A stretch of DNA of 64,000 nt from Catalimonadaceae bacterium JC749 (GCA_021730635.1 JAJNNC010000016.1:97120-161119); one strand, 5' to 3'; counted from the first letter of the stretch, positions 1 through 10,085 are shown. Numbers and translations: made by a program. The notes: generated by a model from the letters alone, not told the origin.

Positions 1-2
1 AC

Positions 3-1607
3 GGAGAGGCAGTGCAGGTGACAATTGCCAACAAAAACGTACTGTCCTATCATTATGGTATGACGCCAGCCCCCAAAGGCACTTCCGAACGCTTCAGCCG
101 GGGTGGCTATATTCATCCCCTTCGATCTCCTGCCGGCGAGGTGCTCACCCGCATTCAGCCACCCGACCATTATCACCACTATGGCATCTGGAATCCCTGG
201 ACGCATACGGAATACAAAGGAAAAGAAGTGGACTTCTGGAACATAGGCGATGGGAAAGGCACCGTACGGGTCAAGAGTGTGCCTACCGTGGTGAATGGAG
301 ATGTTTTTGGCCGTGTGGAGGCCGTACATGAGAGCGTGGTGCTGAGTGAGGCCAAGATGGAAGGGGAAGTGGCCCTGAATGAAAAGTGGGATATCCGTGT
401 ATGGAACGCCGACCCTCAGCAAAAAATATGGCTGGTGGATTTTACTTCCACCATGAACTGTGCTGGTGAAAATCCCCTGACCGTCAAAGAATATCGTTAT
501 GGAGGCTTTGGCTTCCGGGCTACCGAGAAATGGAATGATCAGACCGCAACCCTGCTCACCTCAGCCGGAAAAGATAAAAGCAACGGCAATGCTACCCGGG
601 CCCGCTGGTGCGATATCAACGGTGTTGCCCAGAACGGCCAGGCTGGTATCCTGTTTATGACGTATCCTGCCAACTACAATTATCCTGAGCAGATTCGGAT
701 ATGGCCTACGGGCATGAACGAGGGAAAAGAAAATGTCTTCTTTAACTTTAACCCTGCCCAGGACCGGGACTGGATACTGGAACCGGGTAAATCTTATACA
801 CTCAAATACCGCATGATGGTGTACGACGGCAAGATTGACAGCACCACCGCTGAGCAATATTGGCGGGATTTTGCGCATCCCCCCCGGGTAGAGATACATA
901 CCTGGCCTGATCTGAAAGGAAAAAAAGTGCTGGTCTATACCAAAAATGGAGAAGGCTATGTACACGAAAATCGGGCTGCCAGTGTGGAAGCCATCAAAAA
1001 ACTGGGAAAAGAACACGGATTTGCCGTGGAAGCTTCGGAAGACCCCGCTATCTTTACGGAAGAGAACATCCGGCAGTATGACGTGCTGATCTTTTCTAAT
1101 ACCAACAATGAGGTGTTTGATACCGAAGCACAAAAAGAGGTCTTCCAGCAGTATATTCGTTCAGGAGGAGGGTTTGTGGGTCTTCATTCTGCCAGCGGAT
1201 CGGAAAGAGACTGGCCCTGGTTTCAGCAGATGCTGGGCGGTAAGTTCTTTCGCCATCCTCCGTTGCAGCCTTTTGATGTTAAAGTGATAGACAAAAGCCA
1301 TCCTTCTACCACTTTTCTGCCGGAAGTCTGGCAGTGGGAAGATGAATGTTATTACATCAAACAACTGAATCCTGACATCCACGTGTTGCTGGCTGCCGAC
1401 CTGACCACAGTGGAAGATGAAAAAAAAGTCGAGTACCCGGGCGATACCTTTGGAGAACTGCTGCCTTTGGCCTGGTGCCATACATTTGATGGTGGCCGCC
1501 AGTGGTACACTGCCCTGGGGCATAAGCCCGAATATTATGCTGATCCTGCATTGATGCGACACATCCTGGGTGGTATTGCCTGGGTTTTAAGCGGGGATCA
1601 ACCCTAA
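3..1607 (+). CDS. DUF6807-ThuA fusion protein, 5' end cut by window edge
   Basis: The reading frame is open to the first bases of the window. The first in-frame start-like codon is a GTG at 12 with no stop before it, so the true start and any signal peptide probably lie outside. Residues about 1-285 (counting from 12) match DUF6807 (PmoA-like), with the YHHYGIW motif. Residues about 295-525 match ThuA, the glutamine-amidotransferase-like fold linked to trehalose and 3-keto-sugar use, with GGGFVGLHSAS and the closing ALGHKPEYY. The fusion heads an operon with two sugar oxidoreductases and a TRAP transporter, so a periplasmic role in processing an oxidised sugar is inferred. The exact reaction is unknown. 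Confidence 0.85.
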   Translation, partial: GEAVQVTIANKNVLSYHYGMTPAPKGTSERFSRGGYIHPLRSPAGEVLTRIQPPDHYHHYGIWNPWTHTEYKGKEVDFWNIGDGKGTVRVKSVPTVVNGDVFGRVEAVHESVVLSEAKMEGEVALNEKWDIRVWNADPQQKIWLVDFTSTMNCAGENPLTVKEYRYGGFGFRATEKWNDQTATLLTSAGKDKSNGNATRARWCDINGVAQNGQAGILFMTYPANYNYPEQIRIWPTGMNEGKENVFFNFNPAQDRDWILEPGKSYTLKYRMMVYDGKIDSTTAEQYWRDFAHPPRVEIHTWPDLKGKKVLVYTKNGEGYVHENRAASVEAIKKLGKEHGFAVEASEDPAIFTEENIRQYDVLIFSNTNNEVFDTEAQKEVFQQYIRSGGGFVGLHSASGSERDWPWFQQMLGGKFFRHPPLQPFDVKVIDKSHPSTTFLPEVWQWEDECYYIKQLNPDIHVLLAADLTTVEDEKKVEYPGDTFGELLPLAWCHTFDGGRQWYTALGHKPEYYADPALMRHILGGIAWVLSGDQP

Positions 1608-1649
1608 CATTGTTGTCTCTCATATTTAAAACGCTTTAGAAAATATATC

Positions 1650-3080
1650 ATGAAAAAGAAAAAGGCATCTCAGAAGCATCCTATCAGCCGACGCGATTAT
1701 CTGAAAAAATCTGTGGTAGGTGCAGCGGGCATTCTGTTCGTTCCTACCATCGTGCCCTCTTCCGTTTTTGGAAAGAATGCGCCCAGCAATAAAATCAATA
1801 TCGGACAAATCGGATTTGGCCGTATTGCCCAAAGCCACGATCTGCCGGAAACCCTGAAATACGATGTGGCCCGTGTCATGGCTGTGAGTGATGTGGACAG
1901 CAAAAGAAAACAGGACGGCAAGCGGTTTATTGAGGGTTGGTATGCCGAGAAAAAAGGTAAAAAGAATTATGTTACTGTCAAAATGTATGACGATTACCGG
2001 GAGATGTTGACTAATCCGGAAATAGACGCCGTCATCATCAGTACGCCCGACCATTGGCACGCCCAGCCAGCCATAGAAGCTGCCCTGGCTGGTAAAGATA
2101 TTTACTTACAAAAACCTGCCTCCCTCACCATCGAGGAAGGGCGTGCCATGAGCGACGTCATGCATCGTACCGGTAGGGTGTTTCAGATCGGCAGTCAGCA
2201 GCGGTCTTTGAATCCCTGGCCTCAGTTTAAAAGAGCCTGCGAATTAGTGCGCAATGGCCGTATCGGTGAGTTGCATACCATTCAGGTAGGGTTGCCAGGC
2301 GATCCTGGTGGAGAGGAAGAACCCTCCATGCCTGTACCTGAAAACCTGAACTACGACATGTGGTTAGGCTCTACTCCTTATGTCTATTATACCGAGAAAA
2401 GAGTACACCCTCAGATAGATTATTCTCGTCCCGGCTGGCTGCGTTGCGAGCAATTCGGTGCCGGGATGATCACCGGCTGGGGAGCACACCATATAGATAC
2501 GGCTCACTGGGGCATGGGTACAGAATATACAGGGCCTATAGAGGTAGAAGCCGAAGCGGAATTTCCCCACCAAGGTCTCTGGAATGTTCACGGCCCGTTT
2601 AAGGTACGCGCCAAATATGCCAATGGCGTGACCATGCATATCAGTGGCGATAATCCGAACGGGGTTCGCTTTGAAGGATCAGAAGGGTGGATTTTTGTTT
2701 CCAGAGGTGATGTGGGTGTCACAGCCAGCGACCCCAACAAGCCCGAAGGAGGCAGCGAGGCTTTTCAGGCCAGCGATCCGAAAATATTAGCTTCTGAGAT
2801 TGGTCCTGACGAGATTCATCTGTATGCCAGCGAAGAGCAGCATGGCAACTGGCTGGATTGTATCAAGACCAGAGAAGCTACGGTGGCTCCGGCGGAAGTG
2901 GCACACCGGTCTTGCAGTGCCTGTCTGGTAGCGCATACAGCGATGAAATTACCCCGCAAGCTTTACTGGGATCCGGTGAATGAAAGATTTAACAATGATG
3001 ATGAAGCCAATGCCATGCTTTCCCGACCGCAGCGTTACCCTTATGGCATACAACATATAGAAGGATTGAAGAAGATTTAG
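1650..3080 (+). CDS. Tat-exported Gfo/Idh/MocA family oxidoreductase
   Basis: A 476-residue NAD(P)-dependent sugar oxidoreductase of the Gfo/Idh/MocA family. It starts with a twin-arginine signal (R14-R15 in SRRDYLKKS, then a hydrophobic stretch), so it is probably exported folded with its cofactor bound. The Rossmann nucleotide-binding loop GQIGFGRIA is near residue 52, and the catalytic-lysine motif appears as QKP (LQKPASLTIEEG) instead of EKP. HIDTAHWGM belongs to the C-terminal substrate domain. It lies 42 bases after the ThuA fusion and before a second family member, in what looks like one transcript ending with the TRAP genes. The substrate cannot be read from the sequence. Confidence 0.9.
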   Translation: MKKKKASQKHPISRRDYLKKSVVGAAGILFVPTIVPSSVFGKNAPSNKINIGQIGFGRIAQSHDLPETLKYDVARVMAVSDVDSKRKQDGKRFIEGWYAEKKGKKNYVTVKMYDDYREMLTNPEIDAVIISTPDHWHAQPAIEAALAGKDIYLQKPASLTIEEGRAMSDVMHRTGRVFQIGSQQRSLNPWPQFKRACELVRNGRIGELHTIQVGLPGDPGGEEEPSMPVPENLNYDMWLGSTPYVYYTEKRVHPQIDYSRPGWLRCEQFGAGMITGWGAHHIDTAHWGMGTEYTGPIEVEAEAEFPHQGLWNVHGPFKVRAKYANGVTMHISGDNPNGVRFEGSEGWIFVSRGDVGVTASDPNKPEGGSEAFQASDPKILASEIGPDEIHLYASEEQHGNWLDCIKTREATVAPAEVAHRSCSACLVAHTAMKLPRKLYWDPVNERFNNDDEANAMLSRPQRYPYGIQHIEGLKKI

Positions 3081-3165
3081 GAAAAATCATTATTTTCGGG
3101 CCTATCCCTGGTTTCTCTGTGGAGAATAAAACAGGATGGTCTCATTGGTTAAAGAAAATTTATTC

Positions 3166-4572
3166 ATGAAAATCAGATTCATTATACTGTTTTGGGCAGT
3201 GGCTTTGTATGCCTGTGATCGTTCCCAATCGGAGAATACGACGGAAACAAATACCAGCAACCCCATGAGTTTTACAGGTGCCGACGATGAAGTCAAACTC
3301 ATGACCGTAGATCCGGGACATTTTCATGCCGCCCTGGTGCAGAAGTTTATGTATGACCAGGTGGATTCTATCGTGCATGTATATGCTCCGGCCGGAGAAG
3401 ATCTGCCCCTACACCTGCAAAGGATAGAGCAGTTTAACACCCGTGAAGAGGATCCTACCCATTGGGAAGAGAAAGTATATACAGGACCGGATTTCTTTGA
3501 GAAGATGCTTGAGGAAAAACCCGGTAATGTAGTTGTACTGTCCGGTAACAATGCCAAGAAAACCCAGTATATCCTCTCTTCGGTAGAGGCTGGTTTGAAT
3601 GTGCTGGCCGATAAGCCGATGGTGATCAAGCCCGAACTCTTTCCCATGTTGACACAGGCTATGCAGGAAGCCAAAGACAATGACGTACTGCTCTATGACA
3701 TCATGACCGAGCGGTATGAGATCACCACCATACTGCAGAAAGAACTGGCACAGTTTCAGGAGGTGTTCGGTACGCTGGAAGAGGGAACCCCGGAAGAACC
3801 GGCTATCTCCAAAGAAAGCGTCCACCATTTTTTCAAATATGTGGCGGGAAATCCATTGCAACGACCACCCTGGTTTTTTGATGTCTCTCAGCAGGGAGAA
3901 GGCATGGTAGATGTGTCTACCCACCTGGTGGATCTGATCCTGTGGGAATGTTTTCCGGAAGAAGGCATTGATACTTCCGAAGTGGATGTGCTCTCTGCCC
4001 GCCGCTGGCATACGGAAATCACTCCTTCTCAATTCAAGCAATCGACGGGCTTAAGCGAGTTTCCCGATTATTTACGGAAAGATGTGGTAAAAGACTCTGT
4101 ACTGAATGTATTTTCTAATGGGGAGTTTGTCTTCCAGACCCGGGGTGTGCATGGCAAAGTGTCGGTCATCTGGAATTTCCAGGCACCGGAAGGCGCTGCT
4201 GACACGCATTATTCCATCATGCGGGGCACCCTGGCCAACCTCGTGATTCGTCAGGACAAAGCCCAAAACTATCAGCCCACGTTGTATGTGGAACCGTTGA
4301 AACCGGCAGATAAGGAAAAGATAGGCACTGCCTTGACACAGGCCATAGAGGAAATAGGAGGGCAATACGCTGGCGTTTCTGTGAAACCATCGGATAATGG
4401 ATGGGAAGTGGTAATTCCTGACCAGTATAAAGTAGGCCATGAGGCGCATTTTTCGCAGGTAACCGAAAAGTATTTGCAGTATCTGGTAGACGGTGCCTTA
4501 CCGGAATGGGAAGAAAAAAATATGCTGACCAAGTATTTTATCACCATGCAGGCTTATCGGTTAAGTCGTTAA
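3166..4572 (+). CDS. Lipoprotein Gfo/Idh/MocA-type oxidoreductase
   Basis: A 468-residue protein with a lipoprotein signal. An ATG at 3166 gives MKIRF, a hydrophobic core and a lipobox LYAC with Cys17. An ATG ten codons upstream (3136) would put extra residues before a perfect signal peptide, so 3166 is preferred. The DKP motif (VLADKPMVIKPE) is the Gfo/Idh/MocA lysine site. The C-terminal half fits the putative oxidoreductase C-terminal domain found in Bacteroidota homologues. It sits between the Tat-exported family member and the dctP-like gene, three bases before the latter. It probably works in the periplasm on the same substrate chain. Reaction unknown. Confidence 0.85.
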   Translation: MKIRFIILFWAVALYACDRSQSENTTETNTSNPMSFTGADDEVKLMTVDPGHFHAALVQKFMYDQVDSIVHVYAPAGEDLPLHLQRIEQFNTREEDPTHWEEKVYTGPDFFEKMLEEKPGNVVVLSGNNAKKTQYILSSVEAGLNVLADKPMVIKPELFPMLTQAMQEAKDNDVLLYDIMTERYEITTILQKELAQFQEVFGTLEEGTPEEPAISKESVHHFFKYVAGNPLQRPPWFFDVSQQGEGMVDVSTHLVDLILWECFPEEGIDTSEVDVLSARRWHTEITPSQFKQSTGLSEFPDYLRKDVVKDSVLNVFSNGEFVFQTRGVHGKVSVIWNFQAPEGAADTHYSIMRGTLANLVIRQDKAQNYQPTLYVEPLKPADKEKIGTALTQAIEEIGGQYAGVSVKPSDNGWEVVIPDQYKVGHEAHFSQVTEKYLQYLVDGALPEWEEKNMLTKYFITMQAYRLSR

Positions 4573-4575
4573 TGT

Positions 4576-5586
4576 ATGATCCGAATGAAGGGAGACAAAC
4601 AGTACAGGATTTCCATCAACGGCTGGATCTTTTTGTTCATCCTGCTGGTCGCTTGCAGACAACAAAAGGAAGTAAAAACGCTCCGGCTGGCGCACAGCCT
4701 GTCTATGGACCACTCCGTGCATAAGGCCATGGAATATATGGCAGAACAACTGGCAGAAAAGTCCGAGGGAAAAATGAGGATCAAGATTTATCCCAGCGGT
4801 CAGTTGGGGGCAGAAAGGGAATGCCTGGAGATGCTTCAGTTTGGCAGCCTGGCCATGACCAAAGTTTCCGCTGCCGTAATGGAAGGGTTTGCAGAAAAAT
4901 ACAAAGTGTTTGGCTTACCTTATATTTTTGAAAATAAAGCCCAGGCTTTTAAAGTGTTTGATGGAGAAATCGGTCGGGAAATCCTGTTGTCCGGAGAAAA
5001 ATACGGTTTGCGAGGCCTGGATTTTTATGATGCCGGTTCCCGTAGCTTTTATACCAAAGACCGGCCGATCACCAAACCTGAAGACCTGGCAGGCCTGAAA
5101 ATCCGGGTGATGAAAAGCAATACGGCCATGAACATGGTCAGAGCCATGGGAGGATCGCCCACGCCTATCTCCTGGGGAGAGCTGTACACGGCCTTGCAAA
5201 GCGGCATAGTGGATGGAGCAGAAAACAACCCACCCAGCTTGTATCTGTCGCATCATTATGAAGTATGCCGGTATTACTCCATAGATGAACATACCCAAGT
5301 GCCGGATGTGCTCATGATCAGCAAGGTGGTATGGGATAAACTCTCGGCGCAGGAAAAAAAATGGGTGCAGGAAGCGGCTGACGCTTCCGTACCGTACCAG
5401 CGGAAATTGTGGGATGTTTCTGAGCAGGAAGCCCTGGAAGAAGTGGAGAAGGCAGGTGTACAGATTAACTATCCGGAAAAAGAGCCTTTTATCCGGGAAG
5501 TACAAAATATGTATGAGCAGTACCGAACCGATACGGTGCTGTATCCCCTTATTCAGAAAATTCGTGCCGTTCAGGTATCATTGTAA
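4576..5586 (+). CDS. dctP: TRAP transporter solute-binding lipoprotein, DctP family
   Basis: A 336-residue extracytoplasmic binding protein of a TRAP transporter. The signal ends in LLVAC (Cys27), so it is membrane-anchored by lipid, which is common for binding proteins in Bacteroidota. Family marks include LRLAHSLSMDHSVHKA near the start, IYPSGQLGAERECLEMLQ, and the conserved stretch GLKIRVMKSNTAMNMVRAMG with the arginine that normally binds the carboxylate of the ligand. AENNPPSLYLSHHYEV is also typical. It is followed by DctQ and DctM. The ligand is likely a sugar acid or keto-sugar acid, inferred from the neighbouring sugar oxidoreductases. Confidence 0.93.
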   Translation: MIRMKGDKQYRISINGWIFLFILLVACRQQKEVKTLRLAHSLSMDHSVHKAMEYMAEQLAEKSEGKMRIKIYPSGQLGAERECLEMLQFGSLAMTKVSAAVMEGFAEKYKVFGLPYIFENKAQAFKVFDGEIGREILLSGEKYGLRGLDFYDAGSRSFYTKDRPITKPEDLAGLKIRVMKSNTAMNMVRAMGGSPTPISWGELYTALQSGIVDGAENNPPSLYLSHHYEVCRYYSIDEHTQVPDVLMISKVVWDKLSAQEKKWVQEAADASVPYQRKLWDVSEQEALEEVEKAGVQINYPEKEPFIREVQNMYEQYRTDTVLYPLIQKIRAVQVSL

Positions 5587-5595
5587 ATGAAGTAA

Positions 5596-6087
5596 ATGAT
5601 GGGTATAAGGAATATGATTGACAGGGTGGTTCGTTTAATCCTGGTCTTGCTGATGTCGGTGATTGTACTGGATGTACTGCTGCAGGTGGTGAGTCGCTAC
5701 CTGTTCCAGTCTCCCTTGGGTTTTACCGACGAACTGGCCGGGTTTCTACTGATCTGGATAGGCCTGATGGGAGCCGCTTATGCCACCGGAGAAAAACAGC
5801 ATCTGGCTATTGATCTGATCTCTCATAAATTTACTTCCTCACGGCGAAAATATCTGGAGGTATTGGTCAGCTTTTTCGTCTGCCTTTTTGCCCTGGCAGT
5901 ATTGGTAGTAGGCGGCCTCTGGCTGGTCTATACTTCATTTCTTTACGGGCAGTTATCCGCCGCACTGGAAGTTCCCTTAGGCTATGTTTACCTGGTAGCG
6001 CCCCTATCGGGTCTGCTGATCATCTATTATACCATTGATAACACCCTGCATTTATTTCGTCACCAAACCCTACCCACTACCCCATAA
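5596..6087 (+). CDS. dctQ: TRAP transporter small permease, DctQ family
   Basis: A 163-residue inner-membrane protein with four predicted membrane segments. VLLQVVSRYLFQSPLGFTDELAGFLLIWIG is represented by its key parts: an R-Y after the first helix and the E-L-A-G-F-L-L-I-W-I-G run in the second, which mark the DctQ family. It starts nine bases after dctP. Its TAA shares one base with the ATG of the large permease (TAATG), so translation is probably coupled. It pairs with DctM to form the membrane complex that imports the solute using a sodium or proton gradient. Confidence 0.92.
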   Translation: MMGIRNMIDRVVRLILVLLMSVIVLDVLLQVVSRYLFQSPLGFTDELAGFLLIWIGLMGAAYATGEKQHLAIDLISHKFTSSRRKYLEVLVSFFVCLFALAVLVVGGLWLVYTSFLYGQLSAALEVPLGYVYLVAPLSGLLIIYYTIDNTLHLFRHQTLPTTP

Positions 6088-7385
6088 TGGAAGCTTTTGA
6101 AGTATTGATTTTGGTTGTAAGTTTTATCTTTTTTATTGTGGTAGGAGTTCCCATTGCCTACAGTATTGGTCTGGCAGGCATCATTACCATGCTGTTGTCC
6201 ATAGACTATCTGCCCGCGGCTACCACATTTGCCCAGCGGATGGCCACCGGCCTGGATAGCTTTACCCTACTGGCGATCCCCCTGTTTATTTTTGCGGGTC
6301 AGTTGATGAACAATGGAGGCATCGCTGCCCGGCTGGTAGAGTTTGCCAAAGTAATGGTGGGCCGGTTTCCCGGAGGGCTGGCGATTGTTAATGTACTGGC
6401 GAATATGCTCTTTGGGGCTATCTCCGGTTCAGCCGGTGCTTCTGCTTCGGCCATTGGCAGCATTATGCATCCGAGGATGAAAAAAGAAAAGTATGATGAG
6501 AGTTTTAGTGTTGCTGTCAATATTTCTTCAGCCACCACCGGACTGGTCATACCGCCCAGCAATATTCTGATCATTTACTCTCTGGCTAGCGGAGGGGTAT
6601 CAATTGCGGCTTTATTTCTGGCAGGCTACATTCCCGGCCTTTTGATGGGACTGGCGCTGATCGGTTTTGCAGCCGCCTATGCCTACCGGCATCAGTATCC
6701 GACGGTAGAAAAAACGACCTGGCGTGAAAAACTGCAGAAGTTTTTGGCAGCCTTTCCCAGTTTGTTGCTGCTGTTCATCGTACTGGGCGGTATTATTGCC
6801 GGCGTTTTTACCGCTACCGAAGCTTCCGGGGTTGCCGTGTTGTATTGCCTGGTGCTGGCCTTCATCTATAGGGAAATTCGCTGGCGCGATATGCCGGACA
6901 TCATCATCAAAACTACCCTGACCACAGCGATTGTGCTGTTGTTGGTGGCCACGTCTATTGGTTTGTCCTGGGTGATGGCCTATCAGGAGATTCCACAGAA
7001 TGTGAGTGCTGCTTTGCTACAGCTGAGCGATAGTCCGTTTCTGATTCTGCTCATCATCAACCTGATTCTGTTGTTTGTAGGCGTGTTTATGGATATGACG
7101 CCGGCGGTGCTCATCTTTACACCCATTTTTCTGCCGGTGGTTACCGAACAGTTAGGGATCAATCCTATCCACTTCGGCATTATCCTTATTGTCAACCTCT
7201 GTGTAGGTTTGTGTACTCCCCCGGTAGGTACCGTCCTGTTTATTGGTTGTAGTGTCGCCAATGTTAAAATACAGTCGGTGATCCGTCCGCTCATTCCCTT
7301 TTTCCTGGTGATGATTCTGGTGTTGCTCCTCATTACCTATATACCGGAATTAAGCTTATGGCTGCCCCGGACGCTGGGATTCTGA
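6087..7385 (+). CDS. dctM: TRAP transporter large permease, DctM family
   Basis: A 432-residue permease with about twelve hydrophobic segments. Family marks are PLFIFAGQLMNNGGIA, FGAISGSAGASASAIGSIM, the hairpin motif IPPSNILIIYS and, near the C-terminus, LCTPPVGTVLF. It overlaps the small permease by one base and ends the plus-strand operon that begins before the window. The next gene is convergent. Together with DctP and DctQ it forms a complete TRAP uptake system, so the operon carries transport plus oxidation of one carbon source. Confidence 0.94.
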   Translation: MEAFEVLILVVSFIFFIVVGVPIAYSIGLAGIITMLLSIDYLPAATTFAQRMATGLDSFTLLAIPLFIFAGQLMNNGGIAARLVEFAKVMVGRFPGGLAIVNVLANMLFGAISGSAGASASAIGSIMHPRMKKEKYDESFSVAVNISSATTGLVIPPSNILIIYSLASGGVSIAALFLAGYIPGLLMGLALIGFAAAYAYRHQYPTVEKTTWREKLQKFLAAFPSLLLLFIVLGGIIAGVFTATEASGVAVLYCLVLAFIYREIRWRDMPDIIIKTTLTTAIVLLLVATSIGLSWVMAYQEIPQNVSAALLQLSDSPFLILLIINLILLFVGVFMDMTPAVLIFTPIFLPVVTEQLGINPIHFGIILIVNLCVGLCTPPVGTVLFIGCSVANVKIQSVIRPLIPFFLVMILVLLLITYIPELSLWLPRTLGF

Positions 7386-7520
7386 TAGAATGTTAGCATG
7401 AGTGAAGGATAAAATGATACCCTCTCCTGCCAACCTTGTTCCGTAGGGAATGATAGGGGATAGGAGTGAGTAGGTGTCCAACATCTATGGGACATAGTAC
7501 GCAGGAAGTGGTATTACTTG

Positions 7521-9851
7521 TTATTGAGGAGTGATATGAAAGGTGTGTTGACCGGAACCTACTTCCATCACAAAAAACTTGCCCTGGGTTTTGCCCCGCA
7601 CCTTCTTTTGATTTTGAGTGATGTTGGCTTTACCTTCCGGTAACGGCAAATGGATCTCTGCTGTACTGTTGGCAGGAATTTCTATGTGCCATACCGTACG
7701 GGTCCTGTCACTTTTTTCAAAGCTTACCTTTACCGCACCGCGGATGGTGGGCATCACAACGGCAGCCTGTTGCAGGTGACCGGGCTGAGGTTTAATGCGT
7801 ATCTTCCGGAACCCCGGTGCTACCGGTTCAATGCCCATTAGTTTGCGGGGGATGATATTGGCAGGTGCCGCGCCCCAGGCATGGTTCCAGTCCTGGTTGG
7901 GCTTGTATTTGTTATCCCAGGCTTCCATAGTGATGGTAGACCCGGCCTGTATCATATGGTACCAGCCGCGTTCCTGGGTGGAGGTCAGCAGAGATAAGCC
8001 GTAGTCAGCGGCTTCTGCTTCATAGATGGCTTCCATCAGAAACTGCGAGCCATAGACACTACAGGCCATGCCCCTGGATTGAATAAAGGCGATGACATCC
8101 GGAATGTTTTGCTCGGGCACCAACCCAAAAGCCAGAGAAAACATATTGGCATGCAACGAACTGTGATCGGTACCGATGCCATCTACATATATCTTCTTCT
8201 TTGAATCCAGCAACGCTTTATTAAAGTTACTTTTTACCCTTTGAGCTTCTTGGGTAAACATAGCGCTATCCTCCGGCTTATCCAGGGCAGCGGCCAACTG
8301 GCCCATGATCACCAAGGCACGGTAATAGTAGGCATTGACAACTGTATTGACCGGCATAAACACAAAACCATCGGTTTCGCCCTGTTCCTGTTTGCCCAAC
8401 CCAAGAATGCCGCTGTGCGGCCAGTCTACAATGTCCCGGATGGCTTCTCCCTGAAAGTGAATGGCATCCATCAACTCCCGGGTCATGGGCTTGTTTTGCG
8501 TGCTGATCAACCCATTTTCACCGGCCAGGGCCATCAGCGTTTTAGCCTTAAGGTCTTCATAGTATGCGGCTGCTGAAGCGATGTGTCCTGTGTACAGATA
8601 GTCATTCCAGGCCATCAGGACCGATTGTAGAATCCATTCCGTGGGCCAGGTAGCATGGGTGATGAGGTATTCATGAGAATAGCGGGCCATACTATATTCC
8701 CGGTCTACCGCATAATGGCAGAGTTGGTTGATCAGCGCATCCGCTTCATAAGGAATTCTTTCCCGGTCTCCATCCACATATACGCCGGTAAAGCTGGTGG
8801 CTTTGATAGAATATTTGCAGAGATCCCACACCGCATTGAGAACAGTATCCGAACTGTGAAAATAAGAGGCTTCCGGATTGAAAGGATAATGGACTGCCTG
8901 CCTGACGATGTCGTGCTCATCCAGCGGATAGGCATACTGCTCCACTTCCACATAGCGAAAAGGCATCACTTCTCCAATATAGTCGGGCATAAGAATGGCA
9001 CTAGAACCGGTATTTCTTTCATCCGGACGAAACTGTAACGCGTAAGTATGACGACCCGGTGAGAGCGGCAAGCGGTAAGTCTGATACCGGATAGTACCTC
9101 CCGGACTCCTGTCGAGGCGATGGTCAGCAGTAAGTGCCTCACCCAGATGTATGGCGACCGTATCGTTTTCCCTGTCACTGAAAAGGTTCAGGGTTAGCTG
9201 ACCAAAAGCATCTTTTCCAAAGTCGATGAACCAAGTCTTTTCTGTTACTTTTTTTATGGCTGTCGGGTATTCATTCGTTTTTTGCAGCGGATACCGGGTG
9301 GTAGCATATTCCTTAAACGATTCTCCGGTCTTGAAACTAAGAGTAGAGGAAAAGGGGCTTTCCTCTCCCTGTTTATTCCATACTTTTACTTTCCAGTAAT
9401 ATACCATGTTGGTATCCAGAGGCGTTCCTTCGTACCGGACTGCTACGGAGCGGTCGCTGCTGATCTTTCCGGTGTCCCACACATCGGCCTGATCCCTGGC
9501 TAATGCCGCCTGATCGGAAGCCACCAGAATACGATAGGCTGTTTGCAGGCTATTAGGTTTAGGATCGTCCAAGATCCAGCTGAAGTAAGGCTGTTGCTGT
9601 TGAATGGTGACCTGTTGCAAGGCTTGCCGTACGGCTTTTGCTTCCTGCAAGGAAATGTTGGTAGGATATCCATCTTGATACGATAGCTGAGTGTTTTCTA
9701 ACAAATCACAAAGCAGACCTTTGGGGGCTTTCAAAGCAAGGCTGTCGGTGATAGGTTGAGCGCTGGAGAAATGAAAAGTAGTGACAACGGTTAGAATCAG
9801 TAGTAGCATATTGTAGGATGACAGAATGAGAGAATGGTTGAATGAAATCAT
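7521..9851 (-). CDS. Secreted alpha-L-rhamnosidase, GH78
   Basis: A glycoside hydrolase that removes terminal L-rhamnose. The sequence holds an N-terminal fibronectin-like strand domain (YYWKVKVWNKQGE), jelly-roll domains, and the six-hairpin catalytic domain whose DGDRERIPYEAD motif (about residue 360 from this start) carries the acidic residues typical of GH78, followed by WPTEWILQS and EAWDNKYKPNQDWNHAWGAAP. The open frame reaches 9914, but an ATG at 9851 or 9809 places the hydrophobic signal ending in FSSAQ closer to the start, so the start is uncertain. It is convergent with the TRAP operon and stands alone. Rhamnose-containing plant or algal glycans are the likely source. Confidence 0.9.
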   Translation of the reverse strand: MISFNHSLILSSYNMLLLILTVVTTFHFSSAQPITDSLALKAPKGLLCDLLENTQLSYQDGYPTNISLQEAKAVRQALQQVTIQQQQPYFSWILDDPKPNSLQTAYRILVASDQAALARDQADVWDTGKISSDRSVAVRYEGTPLDTNMVYYWKVKVWNKQGEESPFSSTLSFKTGESFKEYATTRYPLQKTNEYPTAIKKVTEKTWFIDFGKDAFGQLTLNLFSDRENDTVAIHLGEALTADHRLDRSPGGTIRYQTYRLPLSPGRHTYALQFRPDERNTGSSAILMPDYIGEVMPFRYVEVEQYAYPLDEHDIVRQAVHYPFNPEASYFHSSDTVLNAVWDLCKYSIKATSFTGVYVDGDRERIPYEADALINQLCHYAVDREYSMARYSHEYLITHATWPTEWILQSVLMAWNDYLYTGHIASAAAYYEDLKAKTLMALAGENGLISTQNKPMTRELMDAIHFQGEAIRDIVDWPHSGILGLGKQEQGETDGFVFMPVNTVVNAYYYRALVIMGQLAAALDKPEDSAMFTQEAQRVKSNFNKALLDSKKKIYVDGIGTDHSSLHANMFSLAFGLVPEQNIPDVIAFIQSRGMACSVYGSQFLMEAIYEAEAADYGLSLLTSTQERGWYHMIQAGSTITMEAWDNKYKPNQDWNHAWGAAPANIIPRKLMGIEPVAPGFRKIRIKPQPGHLQQAAVVMPTIRGAVKVSFEKSDRTRTVWHIEIPANSTAEIHLPLPEGKANITQNQKKVRGKTQGKFFVMEVGSGQHTFHITPQ

Positions 9852-10085
9852 TATTTGGCTGTATGCTGTTAATTTTATACAAATTAGTTTTGGCTTTTTT
9901 GAATACAAAATCAAGATAAAAATAAACGGATTAATGTGGCTGGCAAGAGCTGCTAAAGATAAAGATTCTCCCCTTTTTCTGTGCTAAAAATAAGAGAGAG
10001 TAGGCTGAGTAACTTTCAGCAGCCAAGAGTGAACATTTTTACAGGCAAAGAACTGAAAAGCTCGAGTATCAGCATAGGGGCCATC

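Noticed and set aside
7521..9914. Link of the rhamnosidase with the BNR_4 gene as an ulvan-type utilisation locus
   Set aside because: They are 25 kb apart with no SusC/SusD pair, no GH105 and no sulfatase in the window, so the claim would be guesswork.
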